A DNA stretch of 64,000 bases from Singulisphaera sp. GP187. GTDB lineage: Bacteria; Planctomycetota; Phycisphaerae; Phycisphaerales; SM1A02. A model generated the notes under the pieces. It was not told the DNA's origin. It saw only the letters and a program-made list of their open reading frames with translations, and ran no database searches. The stretch covers positions 1 to 64,000 of the forward strand of contig CAMBOV010000009.1 of the NCBI GenBank assembly GCA_945869475.1, written 5' to 3'. How positions within the stretch are numbered: position 1 is the first letter of the stretch; each line of letters opens with the position of its first letter. The translations under genes were made by a program, and so were the position numbers. Positions 1 to 9,200 of this stretch are shown here, piece after piece.

Positions 1-156
1 CGAAAGAGCTACGAGTCCTGGCGAACTGCGCAGGCTGCCCGCGATCTCTCGTCACCCACGACCTCATCGACTGAGGCGATCTCAATGAAGGATTTCAGAC
101 CCACCAGCGACGGGATGCGTCAGGTGGTGGTGGCGCCGGCACCAACACAACCCTGA
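1..156 (+). CDS. C-terminal end of an unidentified protein (partial)
   Basis: Frame 1 is open from the window edge to a TGA at 154-156, giving the last 51 residues of a protein that begins outside the window. The tail reads plausibly as coding (it ends with a KDFRPTSDG segment and VVVAPAPTQP). It converges on rsmG with 26 nt between the two stops, and a 7-bp inverted repeat contains both stop codons. No family is recognised, and the fragment could be a chance open frame. Confidence 0.42.
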   Translation, partial: RKSYESWRTAQAARDLSSPTTSSTEAISMKDFRPTSDGMRQVVVAPAPTQP

Positions 157-185
157 GCGCGCCTTGCGAGTTCGAATGGCGCTCA
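154..185. terminator. Bidirectional hairpin between convergent genes
   Basis: TGAGCGC at 154-160 is the exact inverted complement of GCGCTCA at 179-185. Each arm contains the stop codon of one of the two facing genes. There is no T-tract. Similar T-less inverted repeats sit in the other convergent gaps of this window (5442-5535, 39755-39793, 60004-60051). Confidence 0.35.
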
Positions 186-881
186 CAGCGGCGATCGCTC
201 AGGTTCACCAGCAGCACGTGGATAGCGCTTGGGCGTCTTGCCACTCTTCTCGACAACGACGAGTGTTCCCGTGGGTGTGCGCGTTTGGTCGATGACGATG
301 CCGCGCAACTCGCCAAGCGCGTGCGCCGACGCCGCAACCTCTCCTGCCGCTTGTTCGCCTTTGATCGCGACGAAGAGTCCTCCAGTGCGCACCATCGGCA
401 GACAGAGCTCGAGCAAGATCGGCAAGCGCGCCACGGCACGGCTCACCACAACGTCGATGCATTCGCGAAGGTCTTTCGCTCCGAGTGCTTCGGCGCGAAC
501 CTGTCGTACTCGCACGTTGGTGCATCCAAGCGCTGCCGCACACTCTTCGAGAAAGCGAGCCTTTTTGCCGACCGATTCGACCAGGGTGAACTCGACCTCG
601 GGCAGCACGACTGCGAGCACGAGTCCAGGCATTCCCCCGCCGCTTCCAACATCAACAACCGTTGCTGCTTCTTTCTGTTGCAAGATCGGCAGCAACGTGA
701 GCGAATCGAAGATGTGCCGCATCCACGCACTCTGTCGGTCGCGCACGCCCGTGAGATTCATTTTCTCGTTCGCCGCGTAGAGCAAGGTCAGATACTGATC
801 GAGTTTCTCGAGCTCACCGCCGTCAAGCTCGATGCCGTATGCGCTCATCGCCTCACTGAATTCTGCGGGTTGGTCTGTCAT
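183..881 (-). CDS. rsmG: 16S rRNA (guanine527-N7)-methyltransferase RsmG
   Basis: RsmG (GidB) methylates N7 of G527 in 16S rRNA using S-adenosylmethionine. The 232-residue product has the family motif KMNLTGVRD at about residues 40-48, HIFDSL at 56-61 and the glycine-rich SAM loop VDVGSGGGMPG at about 76-86. It is last in the PBP2-rodA-rsmG run. An ATG at 887 would overlap the rodA stop as ATGA, but AGAGG at 892-888 is correctly spaced (6 nt) only for the ATG at 881, so 881 is chosen; the two starts differ by two residues. Downstream parAB, a common neighbour in other bacteria, is not seen. Confidence 0.93.
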   Translation of the reverse strand: MTDQPAEFSEAMSAYGIELDGGELEKLDQYLTLLYAANEKMNLTGVRDRQSAWMRHIFDSLTLLPILQQKEAATVVDVGSGGGMPGLVLAVVLPEVEFTLVESVGKKARFLEECAAALGCTNVRVRQVRAEALGAKDLRECIDVVVSRAVARLPILLELCLPMVRTGGLFVAIKGEQAAGEVAASAHALGELRGIVIDQTRTPTGTLVVVEKSGKTPKRYPRAAGEPERSPL

Positions 882-883
882 CG

Positions 884-2086
884 TCATCCTCTGCGTGCGC
901 TTCCGCCCATCACTCCACTCACACGCGCGTCGCGCGCTGCGATCGAGAAGAGTAGACCCATTGCGATCCATGAGGCGACGATGCTCGAACCACCGAACGA
1001 GACGAATGGAAGGGTGAGTCCGGTGATGGGCAAGATGCCCATCGTCATGCCGATGTTGACGAACGATTGAAAGCCCAGCATCGCGCCGATGCCAGAGCCC
1101 GCGAGTTTGCCAAATGGATTCTTCGTCAGCACCGCAATTGCGAGCGCCCCCGCTGCGACGGCGAGTTCGAGCACGATCACGGCCAACCCGCCGACGAATC
1201 CCCAGCGACAGGCGACGACCGCGAAGATCATGTCGTTGTGCTCCTCTGGAAGGCGATTGAATCGCACGAGACTGCCCGCAGTTTCCTTGCCATTGCCGAA
1301 AAACTCACCTGAGCCGACAAGTGTGCGCGCGCGGGCGCCTTGGAATCCAATGCCACGGTCGTAACGCGTGTCCCCAGTCAACTGCGCGATGAGCGAGTCG
1401 ATGCGGTCCCGTTGATGGGGCTTGAGAATTGGATACGACGCTGGCGCCAAGAGCGCCGCGCTCAGCACCACGATTCCAAGATGCATTCGCCGCGCGCCCT
1501 GCGCGAGCAGCATCGCGAGCAACGTCGGAAAGAAGAGCAGCGCAGTGCCAAGATCGGGCTGCATCAAGATGAGCAGCACAGGCACGGCCGTGAGCACGAT
1601 GGGCAAGAGCAGTCCGGTGCGACTTTTCAGATCTGCGGCTCGGCGAAGCCACCAACTTCCCGCGAGAATCCACGCGACTTTCGCGAACTCCGCGGGTTGG
1701 ATATCGATGGGGCCAAGATCGATCCAACACCGACTTCCTTTGCGTGCGCGCACGATCGCCTCAGGAACTCCAGGCGCGATGAGCATCACAAGTGACGCGA
1801 GCGTCACGATAAAGACAACGGGACTCCACCTCTCGATCAGCGCAGGCAGTGGCACGACCATCAACGCCGCGGCGATCACCCCCACCGCTGCATATGCCGC
1901 TTGTCGCAGCGCGAAATTCGGTTCGGTCGTTGCGATCGCTGAGATTCCAAGTAGTGTCAAGAGAGCCGCAGCGATGACCGGAATCCACCCGAGGTTCCAC
2001 CACGTGATGCCCAGCAACTGCGAGATCACTGGACGGTTTGGCGCCGATTGCACAGCTCGCGCCGGTGCGCGCATGAATCCGCTCAC
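884..2086 (-). CDS. rodA: RodA/FtsW/SpoVE-family peptidoglycan glycosyltransferase
   Basis: This is a polytopic membrane protein of the SEDS family, which polymerises lipid II into glycan strands together with a class B PBP. The 400-residue product shows many hydrophobic segments and the family motifs RWIDLGP-like (CWIDLGPIDIQPAEFAK), LPEEHNDMIFAV and the C-terminal GLTLPFVSFGGSS. The start is GTG at 2086, overlapping the upstream PBP2 stop as GTGA, with a GAGGG upstream; an ATG four codons in is an alternative. The pairing with PBP2 makes RodA (elongation) more likely than FtsW. SEDS and class B PBP genes adjacent in this order match mrdA-mrdB (rodA) in other bacteria. Confidence 0.93.
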   Translation of the reverse strand: MSGFMRAPARAVQSAPNRPVISQLLGITWWNLGWIPVIAAALLTLLGISAIATTEPNFALRQAAYAAVGVIAAALMVVPLPALIERWSPVVFIVTLASLVMLIAPGVPEAIVRARKGSRCWIDLGPIDIQPAEFAKVAWILAGSWWLRRAADLKSRTGLLLPIVLTAVPVLLILMQPDLGTALLFFPTLLAMLLAQGARRMHLGIVVLSAALLAPASYPILKPHQRDRIDSLIAQLTGDTRYDRGIGFQGARARTLVGSGEFFGNGKETAGSLVRFNRLPEEHNDMIFAVVACRWGFVGGLAVIVLELAVAAGALAIAVLTKNPFGKLAGSGIGAMLGFQSFVNIGMTMGILPITGLTLPFVSFGGSSIVASWIAMGLLFSIAARDARVSGVMGGSARRG

Positions 2087-4290
2087 TTCAGATAGCCCTC
2101 AGTGACAAGCGCGCGGATCACAGCACCCATCACGGGTCCCGCCGTGTGCCCGCCGCCGCCGCCATGTTCAACGAGCACAGTGATTGCATAGCGCGGAGTC
2201 CTTTCGCCCGCGCGTGCGACAAGCGCTGCACACCAGGCATGATCTGCATCCGTGATCGGGAGCTCGGCGACACCATCTTGATCGCGGTCAATTTTCAGTG
2301 GAGGCGCCTGAGCTGTTCCAGTCTTCGCCCAAATGGCAACTCCTGGCGCGTCGATCGCTGGATCATACGACCCATCGCTGTTCTGCTTCATGTGATTCCC
2401 CGTGCCGTAGCTCTTGCTGACAACGTCATGAAGTCCATCGAGCACACGCGCGACTGCAGTCGGGGCGAATGGATACTCGGTCGTGGTGCTTTCCCCTCCA
2501 AGAAGAAACGACGCGGGACGCACCGACCCTCCGCGCGCAATCATCGCGTAGGCGCTTGCGAGTTCGAGTGGAGTGACAGTGATTGGTCCCTGACCGATGC
2601 CCAAAGAGACCGCCGAAAACTGATCATGGCGGGCGTCGACGAGTGCCGCCGCTTCCTCTGACGGGATCGTGCCGCCCATCGTTCCAAGACCAAACTTGCG
2701 GTACCAGGCGCAGAGTCGCGCAGCGCCGAGGCGATTGGCGAGCGTGTAGAAGTAGATGTTGCACGAGTGAGCGATCGCCTGTTCGATTCCGAGTGGTCCA
2801 CCAGTCATCTTCGTATGCGTCGACACCTTGTTGTGGTCGCGGTAGATCCAGCAGCGCGCGATATCGATTCGATCCTTGAAGAAGTGGCCGTTGCACTCGA
2901 TGCGCTCATCCTCGGCCGCCACTCCCTCAGCGAGTGCCGCGAGGTAGACAAGAGGTTTCACCAGCGAACCTGGCGGATAGGCCGCCTCGAGCGCGCGGTT
3001 GATACTTGCGCTCTCGCTGCCGATGGGTGCGCGTCCCGTGTGTTTGCGCGAAGTGGGCAGCGGAGTCGAGGCAGCTGCGAGCACCTCTCCCGTTGCAACA
3101 TCCACGATCACCGCCGCTGCGGGAAGTGGTTCGTTCTCGTCAAGTGACTTGCTGTGTGACTGCCACCGTTGCACGCAGGTCAATCCACTGCGCGGATCGA
3201 GCGCCGCTTGCACGCGCACTTGCAACTGCGCATCGATCGAGAGGGTCACATCGTTTCCCGGCACGGGTTCAATGCGCTCTTCGGTTGCTGAATCGAGTCG
3301 CCGCGTCGACTGACCGCGCGATCCGCGCAGACGATCTTCGAATCGCCGTTCAAATCCGCGTGCGCCGACGGTGTCACGACCGGCGCGATAGCCGCCGAGA
3401 TCGATTTCTGTTCGTTCATCCTCGCCGATGCGCTCAAATGGACGGCGCTCGAGATCACCCGTCCACGTCTCGTCGCGGGTTGATCCCACGAGTTGATCGA
3501 GCGGTGCCTCAAGGGTGAGAACAAGCGGAACTGCACTGCGAAGTGCACGAGGAAGATTGGCGCACGCGAACTCAACTTCGACGTCATCCCATGGTTGCTG
3601 CCGACGAGACGCATCGATGACTGCGACCGCTGCCGGAAAGAGATCAGAGAGTTTGCGCAATTCGGCCGCGACGTCGTTCGATAGATCTTGAAAGACCATG
3701 TGCATCTCGCGCATCTCGCTGATCTCTTGGGGCTCCACTAGGGGGTCTTGCCCCGCTGCCAGCCGCTTCTCTTTCTGACGGCGAAAGACGGCGGCCGACT
3801 GCGCATCGACCCGCGTCGCAATCGCATCGAGTCGTGTGCGCAGTTCGTCGAGCGAGACTCCCGCGCGCTCGGCGAGAATCGAAATGAGGTCGCGCTGCTT
3901 CGCGACCCACGGTGGCAACTCATTGGCAATGAGCACGTCGCGCTGCTTCTGCGAAAGTTGGCGCCACGTCTTGCTCGCCCCTTTCTTGGCACTCATCGTC
4001 GCGTGGTCTCTCGCCCACGTGCCCTTGGCGAGTGGATAGCTCACCGCCGCGTCGTAACTCGCGACGTCTTGAGCGAGAACCCGTCCCTTTCGATCGAGAA
4101 GTTTGCCCCGCCAGGTCGCCAAGAACGATTCGACGTCGAGCCGTTCCTCAGCCGCGCGCGCGAGCGATTCCCCCTGCACCACCGTCAGAATGAAGAGGCG
4201 CACGAAGAGCACGCACGAGGCTGCCACGATGAGCACAAACAAAATCTTGAAACGACTGCGTAGGTCTCTCTGCGCGCTCTTGCGAGCCAT
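2083..4290 (-). CDS. mrdA: Penicillin-binding protein 2, class B transpeptidase
   Basis: This is the transpeptidase partner of RodA for cell-wall elongation. The 735-residue protein has one N-terminal membrane anchor (about residues 13-36), a PBP dimerisation region, and a C-terminal penicillin-binding domain. The active-site motifs are visible: SLVK with Ser442 and Lys445, the SCN motif (SCNIYFY) and KTG at 656-658. The start is the ATG at 4290, preceded by GGAGG with 5-nt spacing; the open frame extends further upstream, but only across the divergent ychF coding region. It overlaps rodA by four bases. Residues about 80-250 carry charged stretches between the anchor and the dimerisation module. 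Confidence 0.93.
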   Translation of the reverse strand: MARKSAQRDLRSRFKILFVLIVAASCVLFVRLFILTVVQGESLARAAEERLDVESFLATWRGKLLDRKGRVLAQDVASYDAAVSYPLAKGTWARDHATMSAKKGASKTWRQLSQKQRDVLIANELPPWVAKQRDLISILAERAGVSLDELRTRLDAIATRVDAQSAAVFRRQKEKRLAAGQDPLVEPQEISEMREMHMVFQDLSNDVAAELRKLSDLFPAAVAVIDASRRQQPWDDVEVEFACANLPRALRSAVPLVLTLEAPLDQLVGSTRDETWTGDLERRPFERIGEDERTEIDLGGYRAGRDTVGARGFERRFEDRLRGSRGQSTRRLDSATEERIEPVPGNDVTLSIDAQLQVRVQAALDPRSGLTCVQRWQSHSKSLDENEPLPAAAVIVDVATGEVLAAASTPLPTSRKHTGRAPIGSESASINRALEAAYPPGSLVKPLVYLAALAEGVAAEDERIECNGHFFKDRIDIARCWIYRDHNKVSTHTKMTGGPLGIEQAIAHSCNIYFYTLANRLGAARLCAWYRKFGLGTMGGTIPSEEAAALVDARHDQFSAVSLGIGQGPITVTPLELASAYAMIARGGSVRPASFLLGGESTTTEYPFAPTAVARVLDGLHDVVSKSYGTGNHMKQNSDGSYDPAIDAPGVAIWAKTGTAQAPPLKIDRDQDGVAELPITDADHAWCAALVARAGERTPRYAITVLVEHGGGGGHTAGPVMGAVIRALVTEGYLK

Positions 4291-4340
4291 GTAGTCCTCC
4301 TTGACTGGCGAAAGTGTAACCATCGAATCGGCGAGTTCGT

Positions 4341-4346
4341 TACTAT
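4341..4346 (+). promoter_or_regulatory. Candidate -10 element of ychF
   Basis: TACTAT lies 10 nt before the ychF ATG, with no Shine-Dalgarno site in between, which would give a leaderless or nearly leaderless transcript. No good -35 is visible at the expected spacing. This is an inference from the pattern seen before several other first genes in the window. Confidence 0.3.
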
Positions 4347-4356
4347 CTCTCCCCTT

Positions 4357-5445
4357 ATGGAATGCGGCATTGTTGGACTCCCAAACGTCGGAAAAAGCAC
4401 GCTCTTTAACGCCCTCACGGCGGCTGGGGCAGCGGCTGCGAACTATCCCTTTTGCACGATTGAGCCCAACGTCGGCATCGTGCCCGTGCCCGACGATCGA
4501 CTCGCGCACATCAACGAGTTCATCAAGGCGCAGAAGCTCATCCCTGCGGCGCTGCGACTCGTCGACATCGCCGGACTCGTCAAGGGTGCGAGCGAAGGTG
4601 CTGGACTCGGCAATAAGTTTCTCTCGCACATTCGCGAGGTCGATGCACTCTTGCACGTGGTTCGGTGCTTCGAAGACTCCGACGTGATGCACGTCGACGG
4701 TACGGTCGATCCGCTGCGCGACATCGGCACGATCGAGACTGAGCTCATGCTCGCCGACTTGCAGATCGTCGAGACGTTGCTCGACAAGACGCGTCGCACC
4801 ACCAAACTCGGCGACAAAGAAGCGGCGGCGCGACTCGCCGTGCTCGAGCGCTGCTCGGTGGCGCTCAACGAATCACGACCGGTGCGCTCGATCGCTCCCA
4901 CCCCAGAAGAGGCGGTGATTCTGCAACAACTCGGGATGATCTCTGCCAAGCGCATCCTCTTTGTGGCGAATGTCGATGAGTCCGACCCGCTAGGCAAGGG
5001 ACCCCTCGTGCAAGTCGTTCGCGACTACTGCGCCAAGAATGGCGGAGTGGTCACCGTCGTCTGCGCGAAGATCGAGAGCGAACTCGCTGAGATGACCAAA
5101 GAAGATCAGACTGAAATGCTTGCATCACTTGGGATGACCGAACCTGCGCTCGCCTGCGTTGCGCGCGCCACCTACGAGCTGCTTGGACTGCAGTCGTACT
5201 TCACTGCGGGCGAAAAAGAGATTCGCGCGTGGACGATTCACAAGGGATTCACCGCACCACAAGCTGCGGGCGTCATCCACACCGATTTCGAGAAGGGATT
5301 CATCCGCGCCGAGGTCTACGCGGTCAAAGATCTCTTTGACCTCAAGAGTGAGAAGGCGATCCGCGAAGCTGGTCGCATTCGTAGTGAAGGCAAGGCGTAC
5401 ATCATGAAGGATGGCGACGTCGTGCACTTTCTGTTCAACGTGTGA
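4357..5445 (+). CDS. ychF: Ribosome-associated GTPase/ATPase YchF
   Basis: YchF/OLA1 is a universally conserved ribosome-binding P-loop nucleotidase. The 362 residues match the family length. The G1 loop GLPNVGKST is at residues 7-15, the Switch I region [12 protein letters not shown] follows, and G3 is [16 protein letters not shown]. The G4 position reads NVDE instead of NKxD, the change that gives YchF proteins ATP preference. A TGS domain forms the C-terminal third. It is divergent from PBP2 and separated from it by 66 bp. There is no Shine-Dalgarno site before the ATG. Confidence 0.96.
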   Translation: MECGIVGLPNVGKSTLFNALTAAGAAAANYPFCTIEPNVGIVPVPDDRLAHINEFIKAQKLIPAALRLVDIAGLVKGASEGAGLGNKFLSHIREVDALLHVVRCFEDSDVMHVDGTVDPLRDIGTIETELMLADLQIVETLLDKTRRTTKLGDKEAAARLAVLERCSVALNESRPVRSIAPTPEEAVILQQLGMISAKRILFVANVDESDPLGKGPLVQVVRDYCAKNGGVVTVVCAKIESELAEMTKEDQTEMLASLGMTEPALACVARATYELLGLQSYFTAGEKEIRAWTIHKGFTAPQAAGVIHTDFEKGFIRAEVYAVKDLFDLKSEKAIREAGRIRSEGKAYIMKDGDVVHFLFNV

Positions 5446-5535
5446 CGCGTCAGAGGCGACGTCGCGCGTCACGCAATCGTCCACCCCTCTTCTCCGGTGT
5501 AAATGTGCTCTCTTGCGAGCACACTCTCACCGGAG
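5442..5535. terminator. Two hairpins between convergent ychF and aat
   Basis: The first hairpin has an 8-bp stem, GTGACGCG at 5442-5449 with CGCGTCAC at 5465-5472, overlapping the ychF stop. The second has an outer stem CTCCGGTG 5492-5499 / CACCGGAG 5528-5535 and an inner stem GTGCTC 5505-5510 / GAGCAC 5517-5522. Neither is followed by a T-run, so a bidirectional, non-classical termination or 3'-end stabilising role is inferred. Confidence 0.5.
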
Positions 5536-5543
5536 CGAGCCGC

Positions 5544-6161
5544 TCACCCCAACGCCTGCGCCCCCTTCGCCTCAACCGCCGCCGCGAGTCGCTGCATGTA
5601 CTCATTCGCTGAAATCTCAACGGCGCCCAGCGAGAGCATGTGCGGGTTGGCGTACTGACAATCCAAGAGTTGAAACCCTCGCGCGCGCAGGCGATTCACA
5701 AGCGTGATGAGGCACACCTTGCTCGCATCGCGCCCGCCCTCGAGCGGACGACTAAACATGCTCTCTCCAAAGAACGCGCCGCCAATGGCAACGCCGTAGA
5801 GGCCTCCAACGAGCGCATCGCCGAGCCACGCTTCAACACTGTGCGCGTGACCCCGCTCGTGCAGCAGCGTGTAGAGCTTCGCGAGGTCGCTTGAAATCCA
5901 CGTGCGATTTTCATCGGTGCGATCCTGCGCGCACGCCGCGATCACCCGGGCAAATGCCGTGTTGAACTCGATCTTGAACTTGCCGCTTCGATAGACCCGA
6001 TTGAGAGACTTCGAGACCTTGAGCGCACCGATCTCAAGAGGCACGATGCACCGCGGATCGCTCGAAAAGAACTCAATCTCGCCAGATTCGGGGTCAGCCA
6101 TCGGAAAGGCGCCATCCCGGTAGGCATTGAGCACGATTTCGACGGGATCCTGCGAACTCAT
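5544..6161 (-). CDS. aat: Leucyl/phenylalanyl-tRNA--protein transferase
   Basis: Aat transfers Leu or Phe from aminoacyl-tRNA to N-terminal Arg/Lys residues, marking proteins for ClpS-ClpAP degradation (N-degron pathway). The 205-residue protein contains the family signatures GAFPMAD, FFSSDPRC, ESMFSR and LLDCQYANPHMLSLGA. The ATG at 6161 is preceded by GAGGGG at good spacing; the open frame extends further upstream, but that part has no similarity to Aat. It stands alone and converges with ychF across two hairpins. Confidence 0.95.
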   Translation of the reverse strand: MSSQDPVEIVLNAYRDGAFPMADPESGEIEFFSSDPRCIVPLEIGALKVSKSLNRVYRSGKFKIEFNTAFARVIAACAQDRTDENRTWISSDLAKLYTLLHERGHAHSVEAWLGDALVGGLYGVAIGGAFFGESMFSRPLEGGRDASKVCLITLVNRLRARGFQLLDCQYANPHMLSLGAVEISANEYMQRLAAAVEAKGAQALG

Positions 6162-6548
6162 GCGAAAACCCCTCGTAGAAATCTCGGTGCGGCAGCGGTC
6201 GCCCTGAGAGTGGCACTCGTGCCCTTGCGAAATGCGACTTTCTGGGTAACTTCTCCGCTCCTCAATGAAGGGCCGTCGGTGACGGATGCATCCAAGAATC
6301 TCTTGGATACAGCGGCGCCGCAAGGGGTGTCTTGGCGCGGCCAAGGGACACTCCAGCCTCGAGGAAGCCGCGGCAAGGGTCCCAGCGATGGACGCCCGAC
6401 CCCGCGTCGAGCGTTTCCGTCGTCGGATGAATCCGGCGCGGTGCCTACCGAGGACGCACGGTGGCTCCGACTCGCAGTGCGCCCCATCTCACGACACGAG
6501 ATGCACGATCTGAACTCAGCATGTATCTCATGTCTCGCGCGAGTCAAC
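6162..6548. other. 387-nt gap with several strong hairpins; possible structured RNA
   Basis: No convincing gene is seen between aat and tRNA-Gln. On the plus strand, consecutive stem-loops can be drawn: CCGTC 6273-6277 / GACGG 6281-6285, ATCCAAGA 6290-6297 / TCTTGGAT 6301-6308, GTGTCTTGG ... CCAAGGGACAC at about 6328-6351, and shorter ones beyond. Core motifs of RNase P RNA, tmRNA and SRP RNA were looked for and not found. An unknown noncoding RNA or a long tRNA leader is possible, but high GC content alone produces hairpins. Confidence 0.3.
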
Positions 6549-6619
6549 TGGCCCATGGTGTAACGGTAGCACAGGAGATTTTGGTTCTCTTAGTCCTTGT
6601 TCAAATCAAGGTGGGCTAA
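6549..6619 (+). tRNA. tRNA-Gln (anticodon TTG)
   Basis: The sequence folds as a cloverleaf. The acceptor arm is TGGCCCA with TGGGCTA (one G-U pair and the weak U1-A72 pair typical of tRNA-Gln), followed by a D-arm around GTAACGGTAGC. The anticodon stem is GGAGA/TCTCT around the loop TTTTGGT, giving anticodon TTG. The T-arm is CCTTG-TTCAAAT-CAAGG. The 3' CCA is not encoded. It lies 18 nt upstream of the GlmU-like gene and could be co-transcribed with it. Confidence 0.95.
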
Positions 6620-6637
6620 TTCGACTCACTCGCACCT

Positions 6638-7483
6638 ATGAAGACAACGCCACCAACTTCGCAGTCGATCACCGCGGTCATTCTTGCCGCCGGCAAGGGC
6701 ACGCGCATGAACAGCGACCTGCCAAAGGTGATGCACGCCGCGCTGGGCAAACCACTCGTTGAATGGGTCGTCGATGCGGCGATCGATGCGGGCGCGACGC
6801 GCATCGTGCTAGTTGTTGGACACCAAGCAGAAACCGTGCGCGCGCACTTCGCCAACTACACACGCGCTGGTCGCGCAGCGCACATCGAGTTCGTCACGCA
6901 GAATCCGCAACTCGGAACAGGTCACGCAGTCGATCAAGCGCGTCCGCTGCTCAAAGATGATGCGAGTGATCGCCCAGTGCTCGTCTTGTGCGGAGATGGT
7001 CCGCTCATCACGCCCGCAACCATCGCCGCGATTCTCGCAACGCACACTGCGGCCGACGCTGCCGCCACGCTCGCGACGAGTGTGATCCCAGACGCCGAGG
7101 GCTACGGGCGCATTTCGCGCGATGAATCAGGCACATTTCAAGCGATCGTCGAGCAGAAGGATTGCACCCCCGCGCAGCGCGAGATTCGCGAGATCAACCC
7201 CTCCTACTACTGCTTTGCAACGGGCGCGCTGCTCGAGACACTCGGGCAAGTCGACAATCGAAACGCAAACGGCGAGTACTACATCACCGACGTCTTTGGC
7301 ATTCTCACCCGCGCGGGTCGCACCGTGCAAGTCGTGGATGCTGTTCCGCCTCAAGAAGTTCTTTCTGTCAACACACCGGCGCAACTCGCCGAGGTCTCAG
7401 CAATTCTGCACACTCGGACATCTTGCCGAACAACGACCCATACGCGGGCGTGTTCGACTCAACCCACGGAGGCACGACCATGA
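6638..7483 (+). CDS. glmU: GlmU-type N-acetylglucosamine-1-P uridylyltransferase, lacking the acetyltransferase domain
   Basis: The 281-residue protein corresponds to the N-terminal half of GlmU, which makes UDP-GlcNAc from UTP and GlcNAc-1-P. The visible motifs are the LAAGKGTRM signature (16-24) with PK at 29-30, QLGTGHAV, GDGPLI, YGRI, the IVEQKDCTPAQ segment, NGEYYITDVF and the late SVNTPAQL Asn. The left-handed beta-helix acetyltransferase half of bifunctional GlmU is absent: after about residue 255 there is only a 26-residue Thr/Arg-rich tail, then prs begins with an ATGA overlap. The acetyl step must therefore be done by another protein. A related sugar-phosphate specificity is possible. 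Confidence 0.85.
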   Translation: MKTTPPTSQSITAVILAAGKGTRMNSDLPKVMHAALGKPLVEWVVDAAIDAGATRIVLVVGHQAETVRAHFANYTRAGRAAHIEFVTQNPQLGTGHAVDQARPLLKDDASDRPVLVLCGDGPLITPATIAAILATHTAADAAATLATSVIPDAEGYGRISRDESGTFQAIVEQKDCTPAQREIREINPSYYCFATGALLETLGQVDNRNANGEYYITDVFGILTRAGRTVQVVDAVPPQEVLSVNTPAQLAEVSAILHTRTSCRTTTHTRACSTQPTEARP

Positions 7484-8463
7484 GCGCGAGCGACCGGGAA
7501 CAACTCAAGATTTTTGCCGGATCGACTGGTCGCGTCCTTGCGCAGTCGATGTGTGAACACCTCGAACTTCCTCTTGGCAAGGCGCAGACCACGGTCTTTC
7601 CAGATGGAGAGCTGATCGTCAAGCTTGACGAAGATGTTCGCGGACGCGACTGCTACATCGTGCAATCGACGAGCGATCCGGTGAACAACACGATCATGGA
7701 ACTCTTGGTCTTCATCGACTGTTTGCGGCGCGCGAGTGCTCGGCGCATTACGGCGGTGATCCCCTACTTCGGCTACGCGCGACAAGATCGTAAAGACGAG
7801 GGACGCGTGCCGATCACGGCGAAGCTCGTCGCGAACTTGATCACCACCGCAGGTGCGCAGCGCGTGCTCTGCATGGACCTTCACGCCCCACAAATTCAAG
7901 GGTTTTTCGACATTCCAGTCGACCACTTGAGTGCGGCTCCGGTCATCAGCGAACACTTTCGTCGTATTCGCGGCGACCTGGGCGAACTCACGATTGTCTC
8001 GCCCGACGTTGGCAATGTGAAAGTCGCCAACATGTACGCCAACTTGCTTGGCGCTGACTTGGCCATCATCGACAAGCGTCGTCACTCTGGATCGAAGGTC
8101 TCCGTGAAGAACCTCATCGGCTCAGTTGAGGGAACGACGGTGCTGATGTTCGACGACATGATTTCAACCGCAGGCACCGTCTGCGAAGCGGCGCGTGTCG
8201 TCATGGAACAAGGCGCGAAGGCCGTGCACGTCGCGTGCACACACGGACTCTTTGTTGGGATGGCCTGCGAGCGGTTGCTCGACGGTCCCATCACGAGCGT
8301 CGTCGCAACAGACACGATTCCGTCGGGACTCCGACACAAATCCATTGAATCAAAGCTGACAACGTTGTCAGTGGCTCCGCTCTTGGGCGAAGCTGTGCAT
8401 CGCATTCACCACGATCAGTCGATTTCGGCGCTTTTCACACATGGCGCCGCGATCAAGCGTTAG
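7480..8463 (+). CDS. prs: Ribose-phosphate pyrophosphokinase
   Basis: Prs makes PRPP from ribose-5-phosphate and ATP for nucleotide, His and Trp synthesis. The 327-residue product begins at the ATG at 7480, overlapping the glmU stop, with GGAGG at 7468-7472 (7-nt spacing). Key motifs are the DLHAPQIQGFFDIP metal-binding segment, YARQDRK, and the PRPP-binding loop VMFDDMISTAGT. The pairing of glmU-type and prs genes is common in bacteria (gcaD-prs). Confidence 0.96.
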   Translation: MSASDREQLKIFAGSTGRVLAQSMCEHLELPLGKAQTTVFPDGELIVKLDEDVRGRDCYIVQSTSDPVNNTIMELLVFIDCLRRASARRITAVIPYFGYARQDRKDEGRVPITAKLVANLITTAGAQRVLCMDLHAPQIQGFFDIPVDHLSAAPVISEHFRRIRGDLGELTIVSPDVGNVKVANMYANLLGADLAIIDKRRHSGSKVSVKNLIGSVEGTTVLMFDDMISTAGTVCEAARVVMEQGAKAVHVACTHGLFVGMACERLLDGPITSVVATDTIPSGLRHKSIESKLTTLSVAPLLGEAVHRIHHDQSISALFTHGAAIKR

Positions 8464-8490
8464 TTCTCGTGTGCATAGAGGAGATTTCTT

Positions 8491-9165
8491 ATGAGTCATG
8501 AAGTACCTGTTCTTGAAGCCCAGCCCCGTGAGCGACTGGGATCGCGTTACACCAAACGATTGCGCGCCACGGGACAAATGCCCGCTGTGATTTATGGTCA
8601 CGGTGGCGCCGTCGTCTCGGTGGCCGTCGATGAGAAGCTGATTCTCTCAGCACTGCGCCGCGGGTTGCACGTCTTCGAAGTGAAGACCGCTGGAAAAAGC
8701 GAAACCTGCCTCGTCAAAGAGTTGCAGTTCGGCTGGCTCGGCGACAACGTCATCCACGTCGACTTCTCGCGCGTGAATCTCGATGAAGTGGTGACCGTCT
8801 CGGTCGCACTCAACTTCATCGGTACGCCAGAATCTGCCAAGCGTCCTGGATCGGTCTTGACCCACGACATCTCAGAGTTGCAAGTGCGCTGCAAAGTGCG
8901 CGACATTCCTGAGTCGATCCGCATCGACCTCACGCACATGCCAGGTGACATTCTCACCGTCGCTGAATTGAAGCTTGCCCCCGGTGTCACAGCCGTCAGC
9001 AATCCGCACGCTGCGCTCGCGCGCGTCGTTGTGGTGGTCGAAGAAGCTGCGGGCGAAGCCGTTGCTGGTGCCGTCGTCGCTGCACCCGAAGTGCTCACTG
9101 CCAAGAAGGAAGAAGGCGCGGTTGCACCTGCAGGCGACGCCAAGAAGGCAGAGAAGAAGAAGTAA
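8491..9165 (+). CDS. rplY: 50S ribosomal protein L25 (CTC/TL5 long form)
   Basis: The protein binds 5S rRNA. At 224 residues it is the long CTC/TL5 form: an N-terminal L25 domain (residues about 5-95, starting with ERLGSRYTKRLRATGQMPAV) followed by the TL5 beta domain (about 100-185) and a Lys/Ala-rich tail of about 35 residues ending in KKAEKKK. The start follows GAGGAG with 7-nt spacing. It lies between prs and pth, a frequently conserved order (prs-rplY-pth). Confidence 0.95.
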   Translation: MSHEVPVLEAQPRERLGSRYTKRLRATGQMPAVIYGHGGAVVSVAVDEKLILSALRRGLHVFEVKTAGKSETCLVKELQFGWLGDNVIHVDFSRVNLDEVVTVSVALNFIGTPESAKRPGSVLTHDISELQVRCKVRDIPESIRIDLTHMPGDILTVAELKLAPGVTAVSNPHAALARVVVVVEEAAGEAVAGAVVAAPEVLTAKKEEGAVAPAGDAKKAEKKK

Positions 9166-9200
9166 GCGCACGCAAAGTGATTCTTTCAAAGGAGATTCAT

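Noticed and set aside
4291-4692. Longer N-terminus of PBP2
   Set aside because: It lies antisense to the start of ychF and lacks similarity; GGAGG precedes the ATG at 4290.
6162-6548. RNase P RNA, tmRNA or SRP RNA
   Set aside because: Conserved core sequences of these RNAs are not found on either strand.
7162-7479. N-terminal extension of Prs
   Set aside because: The upstream frame overlaps the GlmU-like gene and has no family similarity; GGAGG marks the ATG at 7480.
7380-7483. Frameshift truncating GlmU
   Set aside because: prs begins immediately with an ATGA overlap and a good ribosome-binding site, so there is no room for a lost beta-helix domain.
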